From Halichoerus grypus (taxonomy: Eukaryota; Chordata; Mammalia; Carnivora; Phocidae): DNA of 64,000 bases. The notes beneath the pieces are model-generated. The model was not told where the DNA came from, did not search any database, and saw only the letters and a list, made by a program, of their open reading frames with translations. Position 1 is the stretch's first letter. Every line of letters begins with the position of its first letter. The stretch is from the NCBI RefSeq assembly GCF_964656455.1, contig NC_135717.1:12806775-12870774 (forward strand), read 5' to 3'. The translations under genes and the position numbers were made by a program. Shown piece after piece: positions 24,431 through 35,837 of this stretch.

Positions 24431-27329
24431 TGGTATAAGAAGAAATGAAATTTAAAAAAATTAACCCAGTGGGAGATGACTATAAATGAGTATGTGGGAA
24501 CTTTTTGTGTTTTAAAGAAAAATCTGCATGAGGCAGTACTGAAATCGGTGCCATTGTCTGAATTTCAGAAGTAACAAAGGGGAGCTTTCCAAATGTGAAT
24601 TTATCATAAATAACCTTTGGTAGTGTTTTATTTCCTTTGGTTTCAAAGGAGCCTGAGATGCGAAAACACATCAGCACTTACATGTCAAATTACTTGCTTC
24701 AGGACACAGCCCATTTGCCATTTTGCAGATGGCCTGCTTGTTGGAAAACGGGCAGGTTTCGTCATACCGACTCTGATTTCTATTGTTGGCGACACATTAA
24801 TAACCGAGCTACTTTCTTCTGTGCCGATAAGCTGCTTCTGTGATAATATTTGCAAATCAAATTGTATCTTCTTTTTGTGCTACATCGTCGTCAAAATCTT
24901 CTGATTGGTTTGGTTACAGACATCCCTATATCAGCTTCCCCGTCCTCTTTTAGTTTAAATATCTGTGTGCTGTAGCAAATTGCATTATGAAACCCTCCTG
25001 CACTTATTGCTGTTTAGTGCATAGAAATGGCATTTGCTCATTACCCGTCAAAGATAAACTCTGAATGCTGTGATTTTTTTTCCCCCTGAAATAGGGAATA
25101 ATATATTCAAAAATCTTTTTTCTGTGGCATTATTTCTCCGAGGTGTTCTTTATGAACGCTGACACCAGACGCAATCTGTATGGACATGAGTCCCAGGGAC
25201 ATCTTGTCTTCTCCCTCGGACGGGGAGATTACAGGAAGCAATGCTGACTCTTGGAGAGTCAAAATGTGCTGACGTGATAATAGGACATGAATGGGTTCTG
25301 GAATGCCTTTTTCCTTGAGCTGGGTTGAGAGCGGGACAGAGGCAGACAGCTCCACGGCCTGAATTTCGTTAGCTGGGTGACAGTGAGAGAGATAAGTAGA
25401 TGTGACAGTTATGAATGATCCTCTGTCGTGCACTTACGCATTCAGACTCACATACCCTGACACTGCTGTCAGACACCAGCTATGGAGGGCCGAGGCCTCC
25501 GACGAACCTTCTAATATGGTAAATGGGAGTCTTAATTCTTCATTAACTGGAAAAAGGAGATTTGGCCATGTAATTTTCTCCTTGCTGCCTGTTTTAAAGA
25601 TTCCAATAACCCAGCATTTACAGTTGACTAGGCAGGGATTGCTTTTTCCCCCCCTACACTTGCAACATGCAGACTGTGAAATCTGAGGAAACGCCGCTTA
25701 AACCCAGACTTATTGCCTTGGTTATCTTTAATGACTTTGAAATGTATTGGCCTCATTATGGAACAGTGCAGTTATCAATTCCTCTAATTAGGTGATGTGC
25801 TCCCCTAAGAAATTTAACATTAAAGCACAAAACTGAGCTAGTTAGAGGCATCCAGTGCTGGCGACCACGGCATCAGTGGTTAATTTAAGATAGTGTGTTT
25901 TTTTTTTTTTTTTAATCAACTCTCTTACACCCTAGCCCTGACTTCTCCCTGAAGACTAGAGTGTGGGCATGTTTTCTTTTTCTTAAGAGTTTGATCCTTA
26001 TATAACACCCCCAGCACCTTTTATGACATCGGAGTGTTTCTTGATGGTAAACTGTGTTCTCGTCTTGCGCTAAATTGACCAGGAGCCTAGGGAAGAGAGG
26101 AAGTGAATAGTTTATATTTAAAAGCTCTAAGTATAAACACATCTCCATTTCTCACGATTTGTCCAATGGCTTGTTAACTCTTTCTAATAGAGTTACAATA
26201 GCTTGTTAGTTTTTCTTCTATAATCCCAATAAACTTTCTTTCCATAAGTAGATTAGCACAGACTTTTTTTTTAAGATAGGGACAATTATTTGTTTATTAA
26301 ATAGTGATGCTGTTTTAATCATGCATGTTTCAGTTGCATTTCTAGAGAAGGGAGATGAGGTTTAGGGTGTAGGCTGCAGTAAAAGAACATTAGGTATCTT
26401 AACTCCTCACCCCAATCATCCATGTGGAAAACTACAACAACAAAATAATAATTGTAGCTTTTTCTTTGGGAAAACTATATAGTTTAATTAGTGTTCTCTA
26501 ATAACTTGCCAGTCTTTAGAGGAAAGTTACAATAGAAGCATAAGAAATCACCTTTGGGGTTAGTTTATTGTTATTACTATTATCATCATTATTACTACGT
26601 GGGACTAGTTATTCTTTTAAATTGGCTTGAAGATGTATTTCAGATCTCATGGAGTAAAATTTACTTTTCATGTGACAGTGCTTAAATAAGAAAGGTGTAC
26701 TGAATATACGAATATGGAGCAGGAATTTCTTTAAAATACCTGGCCCTGCTAATGGTAGGACTGTTAACTTTGTCACCTGCAAGGAGATTCACTCCCAATT
26801 GGGAAATGTCAGAATGCAGACTTTAATCATCTCCTCTTAAGTGGTTATTGAGGAAGCCTTCCTGTGCACGTACATATGAGCGTAAGTCTGCAGAAGTTGT
26901 TTTTCAATAATATTATATCATTCTGAACCAATTTTTATCTTTAACCCAGATTTGCTTTGAGCCTCTGCAGTCTCTTGACTACTAGGTACTTGACTACCAA
27001 CAGCATGATAACCAGGCCTTGCCTAATGTGTAGGTTTTTATAAACCCTCTTCTCCCAGTGGGTGGAGCCTTCTTGGGACGCCACTGCTCACCTGGGCTCA
27101 AAGAACAGTCCTGCCCTTTGCCATGGCTCCTTCCTGGTCTGGTCCTTCCCTGGCATTCTTGTTCTCGTTCCCCTGGCAGTTTCTCAGTGTCTTAGGAGAT
27201 GCCTTGATCCATCCCTCTTCTCTTGTTCAGGGCCTCCCTTTCAAGAAGTAGGGCCCTGAGCTTGCCCCAAGTGGGTGGCAGGAGGACCACCTACTGGCTC
27301 CTAAATGAATTCTTTGAGGGAGTCTGAAG
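24431..27329. other. repeat-free stretch; candidate conserved non-coding blocks
   Basis: No transposon or exon recognised. 24640-25700 is notable for being repeat-free with scattered CpGs and for the palindromic POU-like octamer 'atttgcaaat' at 24848-24857. 25107-25433 is open on the minus strand for 108 codons without any recognised motif. 27040-27300 is GC-richer and pyrimidine-rich. An exon cannot be ruled out without comparison to other mammals. Confidence 0.5.
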
Positions 27330-27550
27330 TGTAACGGCCTAGGATTGAAATTCTAGTTCTGTCACCTACTGTCTGAATGACCTTAAGCAAGTTCCTGAAA
27401 GTCTCGGTGCCTCAGTTTCCTATCTCTAAAATGGAGATGTTTATAATGGTACCTATTTCATCAAGGTAAATAGAGAAGATTAAAGGAGATAATACATGCG
27501 AAGACCTTAGAACAGTGCAAGTCTCGTAGTAAGCATTAATATTAGTTGTT
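27330..27550 (+). repeat. MIR-family SINE
   Basis: Good match to MIR order: 'ctagttctgtcacctactgt', 'tgaccttaagcaagttcctg', 'gtgcctcagtttcctatctc', 'aaaatggagatgtttataatgg', and '...gaccttagaacagtgc...gtagtaagcattaat'. Among the clearest MIR copies in the window. Ends at a TA-rich microsatellite. Confidence 0.88.
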
Positions 27551-27559
27551 ACTAAAATA

Positions 27560-27560
<1 letters not shown>

Positions 27561-27614
<54 letters not shown>
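27561..27614. repeat. (GT)5(AT)22 microsatellite
   Basis: Five GT units then about 22 AT units. The tract, with a short 'aaatat' stretch on its left, is bounded by 14 bp direct repeats 'attagttgttacta' at 27541-27554 and 27613-27626. The AT run is self-complementary and could extrude as a cruciform. Confidence 0.93.
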
Positions 27615-27617
<3 letters not shown>

Positions 27618-27828
27618 TTGTTACTACTTTTGCTTCTTCTCCTGTTGCCATTTTACCACCTCACCCCTCCCATAACCCATTAAAATAAACCAAACCCTTT
27701 TACTCTTGAGGGGCCTATTATTCTTCACATTTGAGCCCTACTACTTGCCATTTCCTTTTTTAACTATTATACACTAATGTGTGAAATTACATATCAAAAC
27801 AAATTGATCACCATGATAAAAGATCCCT

Positions 27829-27999
27829 TGGGGTGCCTGGGTGGCTCAGTTGGTTAAGCGTCCAACTCTTCATTTCGGCTCAGGTCATCAGGATTGTGGG
27901 ATCAAGCCCCGCGTCGGGCTCCGTGTTGAGCATGGAGCCTGCTTACAATTCTCTCTCTCCCTCTCTCTCTGCCCTTCCCCTACCTTAAAAAAAAAAAAA
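27829..27999 (+). mobile_element. CAN-SINE, older subfamily, plus strand
   Basis: 'ggggtgcctgggtggctcag' head, 'gattgtgggatcaagccccg' B-box region, 'gagcatggagcctgcttaca' and a CT-rich end without the AAATAAAT tail, followed by poly(A). Target-site duplication 'aaaagatccct' at 27818-27828 and ending at 28006. Confidence 0.93.
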
Positions 28000-28139
28000 G
28001 ATCCCTGAAATATATCAGCATATCCTTTCTCTCCTTATCGCCTCTATGCTAACCATCCTGTCTAGTCTTGAGAAATACCTTCTGTAAAAGAAGCCATTTG
28101 TTTATGAATTTAACAAATATGATCACACATCTACATGTT

Positions 28140-28620
28140 ATCTTCCTTGAGTTGATGCTGGGGATAGAAGATGAATAGGGCAGGCCCATGCTCTCAAGTA
28201 GCGCAAAAAAAAAAAAAAGTTTTGACTACTTTATAGACGGTGTGGTGTTGGAGTTGGGTGTTGAAGGATGAGTAGGAGTTTACCAGAAGAGGACACTTAA
28301 GAAGAATATTAAATACAGAGGCAACAGCATATGGAAAAGGTGGTGTGGAAGTATACGCCAGTCCTGAAATGTACAAGTTGAACATTTAGGAGTGTGAAGT
28401 TCATGTGTCAGGAGGGTAAATGAGAATGGACGGGTGCTAAGGAGTTTGGAGTGAATATCCTTATATACCATGCTAAGGAGTTTGGACTTAATTCTATGGG
28501 CAGTCAGGAGCCTTTGAAAGATTTGCAACAGGAAAGTGTTCTGATCTGATTTGCCAGCTCATTCTAATGGCTCTGTGGAAGGACATCTTGGAGAGGGGTT
28601 CAAGACTGGAACCAGGGGAC
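28140..28620 (+). repeat. ancient interspersed repeat, family not assigned
   Basis: 'gatgctggggatagaagatgaa', '...ggagtttggacttaattctatgggcagtcaggagcctttgaaagatttgc...' and 'gttctgatctgatttgcc' strongly resemble a common ancient mammalian repeat ('ggactttggattttattct...gggaagccattgga...gagtgacatgatctga'). I believe it is of LINE (L2/CR1) type but cannot name it reliably. It contains a small duplicated phrase 'gctaaggagtttgga' (28437-28451 and 28472-28486). Confidence 0.5.
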
Positions 28621-28649
28621 ATGTCAAGTAGTGTTTCAAGGGCTACCTA

Positions 28650-28667
28650 CCCCCCCCCCCCCCCCCC
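28650..28667. repeat. C18 homopolymer
   Basis: Eighteen consecutive C residues. Such a run can form i-motif or, on the opposite strand, G-quadruplex structures; it could also be a sequencing or assembly weak spot. Confidence 0.9.
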
Positions 28668-30807
28668 GCTTCTCATATTGCTAAACAGAGTGGAGCAGAA
28701 TGATGTGTGCTTCTGAGAGATGGGTGTTTATGCCGACTTGCCGGCAGTCCCTTGAGTATGTTGAGAGGGCGCGTGGAGGGAAGACACATAATCCTCACTC
28801 TGCCCTCTTCCCATCTTAATCTTTTAGAAGAGACAGGAGCAAAGCTCCTATCACACTGGACTTGACTGAAGACAGAAGTCCTTGAGCATCCTTCCCCTAA
28901 GTGCTGGTAAGGCTGGTGCTTGCAGAGGAGAGGAGATTAGAGTAACACCCTCATTCTCTGTGAGAGGGCAGGCGGACCATCACGCTGGATGGTTCCATTC
29001 TGGAGCCTCTCCTGACAGGTGCCGCCAACAGCCATGGCCTTGGCTCCTTGTTTGCATCACTTACCCTGTAGCAGTTAAGCATTCGGGGCATCCTGTGTCT
29101 TTCTTTCTTTCTTTCCTCTCACTTGCTTCAAGAAAATGAGAATTTGCTTTAAAAAAATGTGTCAAGAAAGCTCTATGAAATGGTACTTAAAAAAAGAGAA
29201 TCCCACACTTTCTTCCTCAGAATGCTTCTCTCTAGTTACCATTGTCCCTCTTTGTCCCTCTCAAAGCCTTGAAAATTACTGTTTATGTATATTATTGTAA
29301 TTCTTTCTAGAAAATCAATAGAATTCCTTGTCTTTATTGGCAGTGATACCTTTTCTGCCTCTTTCTTCTCATCCTCTCTTCATCCCTTGCAAATTTTCAT
29401 CTCTAAGGGTATTACTATTGTAATTACTTTAAGGAAATTGACAAAAATACCATGACAATTTCATGCCTTAGAATTATTATACAGGTTTCAAAAAAAAAAA
29501 ACGGATTACGCTACGTCAGTACAGTATTTGTTATTCCTAAATGATTATTCCAGAAATACTAATCAAAAATGTCTCCCTCCAGAACAGCACTATGGCTTTA
29601 ATATCAGCTGCTGTTTCTTTGAATGGGGTTGCCCGATCTTTCATCAAAGAAACACATCACCCATATCCCTGTCTTTAAAAACAGCAATTATGTGTAAATG
29701 CCTCCTGATTTATTTGAGCCAGGGCCACTGGCCAGTATGAGTCACCACAATTTATTGCTAACCGTCACTTTTACATGATAGGTCTGTAACAAATATCTGC
29801 CGCATATTGTTAAATTAATCTTCCATTTAAAATTAATGGAGTTAGACTCCCCAGGTTCAATGTAATTTCGTGTTCACGGGCAGGGAGGGATGTGTGCTGC
29901 ATACAAAATGAGACAAGGCCCAACGCCCTAATCTTTCATCACCTTGAACCTGGAGACTAGGACGCGTCTCAGCACCAACTAATGAGATTGAGCCCGCGTC
30001 TCTCCTGAGGATGCCGGCTCAAAGAGGCTTTTCTGCTCAGAAATAGCAGTCTCCGTCTTATTTTAATAATTCCTCAGATATGACAAGTCTGATGTTATGT
30101 ATGAAAGAGCCAGGCTTGAAAAAGAGATAAAATGAATTTTATATCATTACTTCAAAACCGAAGCCAAGAGAAGTGTGTTGCAGTTAAATTTGAAAAAAAA
30201 AAAAAAAAAGGGCAGGAAACATTTTAGTCATGAAATACAGTGACTGTAAACCAAGAGCCATCCTTTCATTTATTTTAATGCACAATCACCTTAGATTTCT
30301 CTTCTGTAATTCTTGAACCTTTACATGCATTAATCAAAATAATGTGGATGAAAGCAGGAGCTTGTTTAATAAACACTTGGATGAAAATATCAGAGAGAAG
30401 ATGTAATTCCTGACGGGATGTGTCATGCGGCGCCTCTGGAGTCCCATTTAAAAAATGTGTTTTTCTTGTATGTACCACCAACCTACCCTTTAAAGTTTAA
30501 AGGTGGCTAAGCCAAATTACAAAGCCATATTGGGTTCTCTGGTTTTCATTTCTTAATCCTTTTTATAAACTTGGTGACCTTTTTTGCATCCATGAGAGCA
30601 GTTGTCAGCTTTCAGTCTGGATGGAAGTACTTGGGGCAAATGGTTGCTGCTCGTCAGTTCTTAGAGATTGAACTGCAGGAGCAGTGGGACCGTTTTCAGA
30701 GGTAAAGAGAATGTTTCCAAAAAGACAGGCAGGAAAAAGGGCCACATGTGGTAAACGTCCTGATTTTCTCTCATTCTTAGTTTGACTCTAATTTCTAGTT
30801 ACTTCTT
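28668..30807. other. no gene; candidate regulatory block near 29740-30200
   Basis: No repeat recognised apart from short poly(A) tracts at about 29489 and 30192-30209. The part around 29740-30200 is repeat-free and rich in TAAT-type homeodomain words. Open frames here (for example 28882-29139 plus) show no known motif. Confidence 0.45.
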
Positions 30808-31013
30808 TTTTTTTTAATTTCTTAAAAGATTTTATTTATTTATTTGACAGAGAGAGAGAGAATGAGAGCAGGAACACAAGCAGGGGCAGTGGGAGAGGGA
30901 GAAGCAGGCTTCCTGCGGAGCAGGGAGCCGGACGCAGGGCTGGATCCCAGGACCCTGGGATCATGACCTGAGCCAAAGGCAGACGCTTAAGGACTGAGCC
31001 ACCCAGGCGCCCC
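30808..31013 (-). mobile_element. CAN-SINE
   Basis: Poly(T), 'agattttatttatttatttg', body with 'gcaggcttcctgcggagcag', and head end 'gactgagccacccaggcgcccc'. I could not find a convincing target-site duplication, so the right flank may have changed. Confidence 0.93.
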
Positions 31014-31479
31014 TGCTGTGCTTCTTAAGCCTCTCTTTGGATGTCTTTAGGCTGTTGCATTTTCTACAGCAGGGTGCATGGGGAGCCCTAAATACCCGAT
31101 CCCCGTTTCTTTCTGCCACTCGAGGCCTCCCCTGCCTTAAGTTCTCCACAATTTCTCCTGCCCTTCTGTTTTTATACTCTGAGCTTTTTTCTTCTCTTCT
31201 CTTTTCTTCTTTCCCTCCTTCCCTTGAAAGGGCTTCTTATTCTGTGCTCTAGAGTTTTCCTATAGTTGAGTTTGCCCTTTCTGTTGTGGGGGCGCAGGGC
31301 AGGTTGATAATGCTTGGGTTCTAGGTCAGTGGTGGGTTTATAGATCTAAGTTTTACAGTCAGAGTGTTAGAGAGGTAAGGGACCTCTGATACAATCCATG
31401 TCCCATTTCATACGTTTGCCATGAAGGCTTGAAGAGGTTAAGTCTCCCAGAGATCATAAATACGTCTTTTTGAAAAATA
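31014..31479. other. no gene recognised
   Basis: Single-copy-looking sequence with a pyrimidine-rich tract at about 31180-31225. No exon signature. Confidence 0.45.
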
Positions 31480-32075
31480 GTAGTTTGGTAGTTCGTCAAA
31501 AGAATTAAATATGGAATTACCTTATGATCCAGCAATTTCACTTCTGGGTGTATACTCAAAATAATTGGGATCAGGGTCCCAAACAGATACTTGTACACTC
31601 TTGTTCATAGCGGCATTATGCCCAGTAATCAAAAGGGGGACGCAACCTCTATGTCCATCGTCACATGAATGGATGAACAGAGTATGGAGTATTTGTATAA
31701 CAGAATACTATTCAGCCTTAGGAAGGAAGAATATTCTGATACGTGCTGCCTCATGGGTGCACCTTGAAGGCCTTATGCTAAGCGAAATAAACCAGACACA
31801 AAAGGACAAATTTATGATTCCACTTACCTGAGGTTCTTAGAGTAGTGAGATTCCTAGAGACAAAGTTGCCAAGGGCCAGGGGAGTGGGGAGTAGGGCATT
31901 ATTATTTAATGGATACAGAGTTTCATTTTAGGGATGACAAAAACATTCTGTGAATGGATGTTGGTGATGTAACCAACAGGAACCAGTAGGAAGGTGAATG
32001 TACTTAATGACACTGACTGTACACTTAAAACTAGTTAAAATGGTTAAGTTTTATATATATTTTACCATGATAAAA
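31480..32075 (+). mobile_element. old L1 3' end
   Basis: 'ccttatgatccagcaatttca', 'cttctgggtgtatactcaaa', 'cttgttcatagcggcattat', 'ctattcagccttaggaagga', 'gctaagcgaaataaaccaga', and 'atatattttaccatgataaaaa' mark the end of ORF2 and the 3' UTR of an old L1. The plus frame at 31565-31831 is a remnant of this and not a host gene. Confidence 0.85.
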
Positions 32076-33169
32076 AATGCAAACACCCACGTACACACAC
32101 ATCCTCTTTTTTATCTGAGAAAGTTTCAAGTAATTAGGGAGTCTGTCTAGCCTCCATCTCTGTAGCTTACATTTGGACCTTCCCTTGAGTCAGTTTCAGA
32201 CTTGTCATTTTGAAATGTTACCTCTTTCCCTTTCTTCTTTCACTTTTCTTTTTTCTGACATTTGAGTACCTGCCTCTGTGATCATCACTGGAGATGCAAA
32301 TAGCTCAGAGCCTAAGGGGTTTTACGTGAAATATTTTAAAGAACATGCCTGTAAAACATTCAAAAGAATTCCCAAAAATATTTATTTTAAAAGAAACAAA
32401 ATAAGACCATCCCACATTTATACAAATGTATCAGATGACTATGATCCCACTTAAGCAGTCTTCACGTTTTTTTCTCTAAACACATTTTGTGACCATTTCA
32501 TCCCATTTCATAAATGTCTCCAGACTAAACAACTTGCAGAATGTAGGTCTCTTGAAGGCAGACTCTCCTTACTTGTAGATTAAATAAGAAAACCCCACAA
32601 ATGATTATGACGAAAGATAGAATATTGTAAGTGGTATAAAAGGTTAATAATAGGCTTGAGTTTCTAAAAAAAAAAAAAAAAAAAAGTTTATCAGACCGAG
32701 TAAGAAATTTGAGCACTTGGCCTTTAAAAGATACTTAAGATTGCACCAGGCAAAGAGACATGAAATGTGTAGCAAGACCGGCAGGTAGCAGAGTGTTCTC
32801 GGAATAGTCAGTGAGCAGTTGTTTGTGGTGTGAGATCTGCTTGGGTTTGTAAGTGAGAATAAGGCTGGGGGTGGGGTGTTGGGGCCAGTGGTTTAGAGCG
32901 GGGAGGGCCATGGTGAATTTTTATTACAATTTACACAGAGAGTGAGGGGCCCTTAGGATGGAACTGCCTAGGGGCCAACCGGATGCCAGACCCCAGAGAG
33001 CAAAGCTGGAGTTATAACCTGGAAAATTACCTCCATAGAGGCATGGATTGAAGCTCTCAGGAGAGTCCGTTGCAGGTAGAGGAGGATAGAACTTCTTGAG
33101 TATTTCTTCTTTAGTGGGCGGAAGGGCATGGTGTAGAGAACAGCTTTCAGAGAGGTGAGAGAAGAGTAA
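32076..33169. other. no gene recognised
   Basis: Mostly AT-rich single-copy DNA with a poly(A) run at 32666-32685. The minus frame 32924-33349 (141 codons) overlaps an L1 tail in its 5' half and shows no domain. Confidence 0.45.
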
Positions 33170-33405
33170 ATAAGAAGGGGGAGTGGGAGGTACCGGCTTA
33201 TAGTTATGGAATGAATAAGTCACGGGGATGAGAGGTACGGCGAAGGGAATGTAGGCAGAGTTTTGTAATAACATGGGACAGTGACAGGTGGTAGTTACAC
33301 TTGTGGTGAGCACAGCGTAACGTATGGTAAGTCTCGAATCACTGTACACCTGGATGTGATGTGTGTGTCAACTAGACTTCAATCATGATAATAATAAAAC
33401 AATGG
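33170..33405 (+). mobile_element. L1 3' UTR fragment
   Basis: 'aataagaagggggagtggga', 'tagttatggaatgaataagt', 'tgacaggtggtagttacact', 'gtggtgagcacagcgtaacg' and 'caactagacttcaatcatga' followed by an A-rich end match another L1 3' UTR class (the 'ggcttatagttatggaatga' type). A third tail type relative to those at 4561 and 11212. Confidence 0.75.
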
Positions 33406-34425
33406 TAGATAAAGCGACTTTCCAAAGGAACCTGATCAGGGAGTGGTCAGACTGCTACATGCTATAGAAGAGGCTTTACCGAGGATCAGAAATGAGAGGA
33501 AACCCTTCGATTTTTCTTTGTAGCATAGAACTGCACTCAGAGATGTGCGGTTAAAGTATGCGAACGTTCTCAGGCTCCCTTGCGCTCTCCTGATGGAGGC
33601 GTGCAAACAAGAGTGCTTTACTGAAGATAGTACTATAGGGGGAGCTTCTATTTTGAAAGAGAGAGAAAGATAAACAGATCCATCTATATTTTCCCTTAAA
33701 AGGGAGAAAAAGGTCTTTGCAAAGACGATGCATGCAAGACAGATTCTAGACTTCCGTGGTTTTTTGTAGGTCAGAGCCCAGACTGTGTAAGCGATGGGGT
33801 GAAATGTCAGTAACGAGGTGAAGAGTCTTGTTAGAAACCGAAATATCTGTTAAAAAGAGCAAAGAGCAGTATCACATTAAAAAATATGTTATTCATGAAC
33901 ACCCTCACCTCGCTGCTTCTTTGCACTAGCGAGTTGCTGGCTGAGGGAGTCACTGTTCCAGGGGGTGGGTGCACCTGAAAAGACAGCCCTCCGAGGCTCT
34001 GCCAGCTTCGGGAGCCCCTGGGAAGGGAGTGCAGGCCTCCAGCTTCTCATCCATACCCATGTTCTTCTGTATTTGGTCCCCACCGCATGACGTGGCCACG
34101 TCCTCCAGGACATCCGTGACATGTGCTTTATGTCTTCTCGGTGAGCATGTGCTAAATGTGTCCTTCATCAGGTTTTCTCCCATGTCCTTCCCCTGCCTAC
34201 TTTTTGTTTTTCCAGACAGGATTGCTAAACTTTTTGTGTTGTACAGTGTTCAATAAATACATTTCGATGCGTCCTCTTACTGAGCTCGTGTTTGACGCTG
34301 CAGAAGAACTTACTTGGGTACTAGGTGTCCTGAAAAAAATTCCTCAGCCAGAGCCGCACTTACTCCTTCATGGATCGCAGGGATGTAATGCACACAATAC
34401 ACATCATTTTCAGTTTACACACTTT
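33406..34425. other. no gene supported; GC-richer patch with palindrome
   Basis: 33900-34260 is GC-richer, with mutually overlapping open frames on both strands that lack motifs. It contains the perfect palindrome 'gacgtggccacgtc' at 34089-34102 and a polyadenylation-like 'caataaa' near 34250. A retrocopy or old LINE end is possible but I cannot name it. Confidence 0.4.
34089..34102. promoter_or_regulatory. 14 bp palindrome with two ACGTG-type cores
   Basis: 'gacgtggccacgtc' equals its own reverse complement and contains two inverted ACGTGG half-sites, of the kind bound by bZIP or bHLH factors. Whether it is used is unknown. Confidence 0.35.
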
Positions 34426-34427
34426 TT

Positions 34428-34533
34428 AAAAATCTATTTGTTTGGTAATCTCTATACCCAACATGAGGCTCAAACTCACGACCCCAAGATCAAGAGTCAC
34501 ATGTTCTTCCCACTGAGCCAGCCAGGCACCCCA
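34428..34533 (-). mobile_element. old CAN-SINE remnant
   Basis: 'catgaggctcaaactcacga', 'agatcaagagtcacatgttc' and 'ccactgagccagccaggcacccc' are the head of an old SINEC on the minus strand. The body and tail are short and decayed. Confidence 0.8.
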
Positions 34534-34767
34534 ACACAATTTGATTAATTAAAATGGGTTATAAGAATTGTTAAGTATAATTCCAGTCAAAACAATAAGA
34601 CAAAGCAGGGTACTTTAGCAAAGCAAATCAACATGTTAAGAAATATTAAGGTTTAAATTTTTTTATTAATTGAAATAAGATCACCATTAACTTATTGATG
34701 GAATCTATCAAACTTTAGACCCCTTTTGCAAAGAAGTAGGACATTTAAATACAACTGTAAATTACAG

Positions 34768-34890
34768 GGGTGCCTGGGTGGCTCGGTTGGTTGACTCTTG
34801 GTCTCAGCTCAGGTCTTAATCTCAGTATTATGAGTTCAAGCCCTGCATTGGGCCCCACGCTGGTTGTAGAGCCTATTTAAAGAAAAATAC
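34768..34890 (+). mobile_element. old CAN-SINE remnant
   Basis: 'ggggtgcctgggtggctcgg', 'ggttgactcttggtctcagc', 'gagttcaagccctgcattgg' and 'ttgtagagcctatttaaaga' match the older SINEC subfamily; the CT-rich part is missing. Confidence 0.85.
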
Positions 34891-35620
34891 ATATATCCAC
34901 TCACACATGGGTAAGGCGGATGAGAGAGGATAACACAATCACTTGTGTTAAGAGACCAAACAACTGTATCTTTTTCTTCTGGCAACGGGCCCCTGAGCCT
35001 ATGATTATTATGCACAGCTCAGAAACTAACACATAGTACCTCCTCAGCATCACCATTCACCAGTTACCCATCCCAGTGATCTGCTTGGGTGACCTCCCAC
35101 AGGCCCTTTTCTAACCTTCCCCCCCGCCCCTCGCCCCGTCCCCATCTCCTCAGGCAAGTGTCCCTGATGAGGTGCCCCCAGAGCATGGGGCAGCAGTTTC
35201 TGCCAAGACACAAGAAAAAAAATAGGTTATTCATTTTGATGAAAAGATTGAGATTTTTTAGATTTCCTTTGCCTTTTGTTTATTTATTTTTGTTTGTTTT
35301 GCCAAACAAATGTATTAGAGATACTTAGTGGGCATTTGGCAAAGTTGCAGGTGATCGTGGGCATGAACCACTCCTCATTAACATGGTACATCTGAACTTA
35401 CCATTGGACAGGAGGTGGATCTGAGCACATTACAGACATTTGTGGACACGTTCTCCCCCGTTTTCTTTACTCAAGAATCTAAGATTGTTATATTCTACAT
35501 TAAACCAACTTGATCTTACCAAGCACAGCACAGTAACCTCAGCTTCTCAGTGTGAATGTTTGTACATTGTAGTAGTGGTATGTATCTTGTAGAAGACATT
35601 TTTTTTAATGATTCATTTTT
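34891..35620. other. no gene recognised
   Basis: 35090-35200 is C-rich with a long pyrimidine tract. The 79-codon frame at 35089-35328 is dominated by this composition and is not called. Confidence 0.45.
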
Positions 35621-35634
35621 AAAAGCATTGATGT

Positions 35635-35823
35635 GTGTGCCTGGGTGACTCAGTCGGTTAAGCATCTGCCTTTGGCTCAGGTCATGATCCCAGGGTCCTG
35701 GGATTAAGTCCTTCATCATGCTCCCTGCTCAAGGGGGAGTCTGCTTCTCCCTCTGCCCCTCCCCCCCGCTTGTGCTCATGCAAGCTGTCTCTGTCTCACA
35801 AAAATAAATGAATAAAATCTTTA
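35635..35823 (+). mobile_element. CAN-SINE, plus strand
   Basis: 'gtgtgcctgggtgactcagt', 'gcctttggctcaggtcatga', 'gtctgcttctccctctgccc' and 'aaataaatgaataaaatctt' with poly(A). Target-site duplication 'aaaagcattgatgt' at 35621-35634 and 35824-35837. Confidence 0.94.
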
Positions 35824-35837
35824 AAAAGCATTGATGT

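Noticed and set aside
25107..25433. Minus-strand open frame of 108 codons in a repeat-free block
   Set aside because: No recognised domain or splice signals; treated as part of a non-coding candidate element.
33889..34256. Overlapping frames around the palindrome, possibly a retrocopy
   Set aside because: No poly(A) tail with target-site duplication and no recognised parent gene.
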